Shown: positions 5,646 through 5,692 of the stretch, in pieces
Numbering within the stretch: the first letter of the stretch is position 1
Layout: each line of letters starts with the position of its first letter
NCBI GenBank assembly: GCA_016933355.1
Contig: JAFGBC010000278.1
Location: forward strand, 1 to 5,692
Reading direction: 5' to 3'
From: Candidatus Aminicenantota bacterium
Lineage (GTDB): Bacteria; Acidobacteriota; Aminicenantia; Aminicenantales; JAFGBC01
Length of the DNA: 5,692 bases
Position numbers and translations under genes: made by a program
The notes under the pieces: generated by a model
Database searches by the model: none
Told to the model about the DNA's origin: nothing
What the model saw: only the letters and a program-made list of their open reading frames with translations

Positions 5646-5685
5646 GGCGTTCCGCCTCGGCGGCGGCCCGTCCGGGCGGGACGCC
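5646..5685 (+). repeat. Strong inverted repeat, possible structured 5' leader RNA
   Basis: The arms GGCGTTCCGCCT (5646-5657) and GGGCGGGACGCC (5674-5685) pair over twelve positions as plus-strand RNA, including two G-U pairs (5651 with 5680, 5657 with 5674), around a 16-base GC-rich loop. On the minus strand those two positions would be A-C mismatches, so the structure fits a plus-strand transcript better. An alternative fold uses CCGCC and GGCGG at 5652-5663. Whether a T-tract follows cannot be seen, because the window ends seven bases later, so an intrinsic terminator remains possible. Confidence 0.5.
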
Positions 5686-5692
5686 AAGACGA

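Overview
The window holds a three-gene signalling module, all on the minus strand. In transcription order it runs: sensor histidine kinase (5326 to 3392), OmpR/PhoB-type response regulator (3395 to 2721), and an exported protein with a TPR-like N-terminus and a WD40/PD40 beta-propeller (2642 to 534). The kinase stop and regulator start share a 4-base ATGA overlap. The propeller gene follows after a 78-base gap that carries its own candidate promoter. The DNA is GC-rich. The pairing of a short TPR-like region with PD40 repeats, ending in a 'VWVMENFLP'-type tail, together with the beta-sandwich fragment at the left edge, recalls proteins of Acidobacteriota and Aminicenantota. That assignment is from memory, is an inference, and is only moderately secure.

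Left edge (1-533): an open minus-strand frame (378 to 1) encodes part of a secreted-type beta-sandwich protein and runs off the window. It has no start codon, and its recognisable homology stops near 336, inside a 45-base sequence (332-376). That sequence recurs as a direct copy at 5527-5571 with 43 of 45 bases identical. The two copies bracket the entire signalling module. Read on the plus strand, both encode nearly the same peptide, LPAL(L/I)AFFEERLS. At the right copy this peptide is preceded by a GAGH motif, as at the C-terminus of an alpha/beta hydrolase. A rearrangement, insertion or dispersed repeat at the module's borders is likely.

Middle: the most interesting signal is a shared cis element. 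Upstream of both the kinase gene and the propeller gene, the coding strand carries AATCCTGACA, then a second CCTGAC(A/T) 22 or 23 bases further on, then 8 or 9 bases, then a -10-like hexamer (TATATG or TAACAT). Neither promoter has a good -35 at standard spacing. Paired direct repeats two helical turns apart, just upstream of the -10, are the layout expected for a PhoB/OmpR-family activator. This suggests that the regulator controls its own operon and also the propeller gene, so the propeller protein would be the dedicated output of the system. The kinase's outer domain and the propeller protein's N-terminus also share a TPR-like motif, so the two may meet outside the cytoplasmic membrane or recognise related partners.

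Right edge (5327-5692): no complete gene. This stretch holds the kinase promoter and operator, a small AT-rich perfect hairpin (5486-5503), the hydrolase-like remnant with the right repeat copy, a candidate plus-strand sigma70-type promoter (5612-5640), and immediately after it a strong 12-pair inverted repeat (5646-5685) that may form a structured 5' leader of a gene beyond the window.
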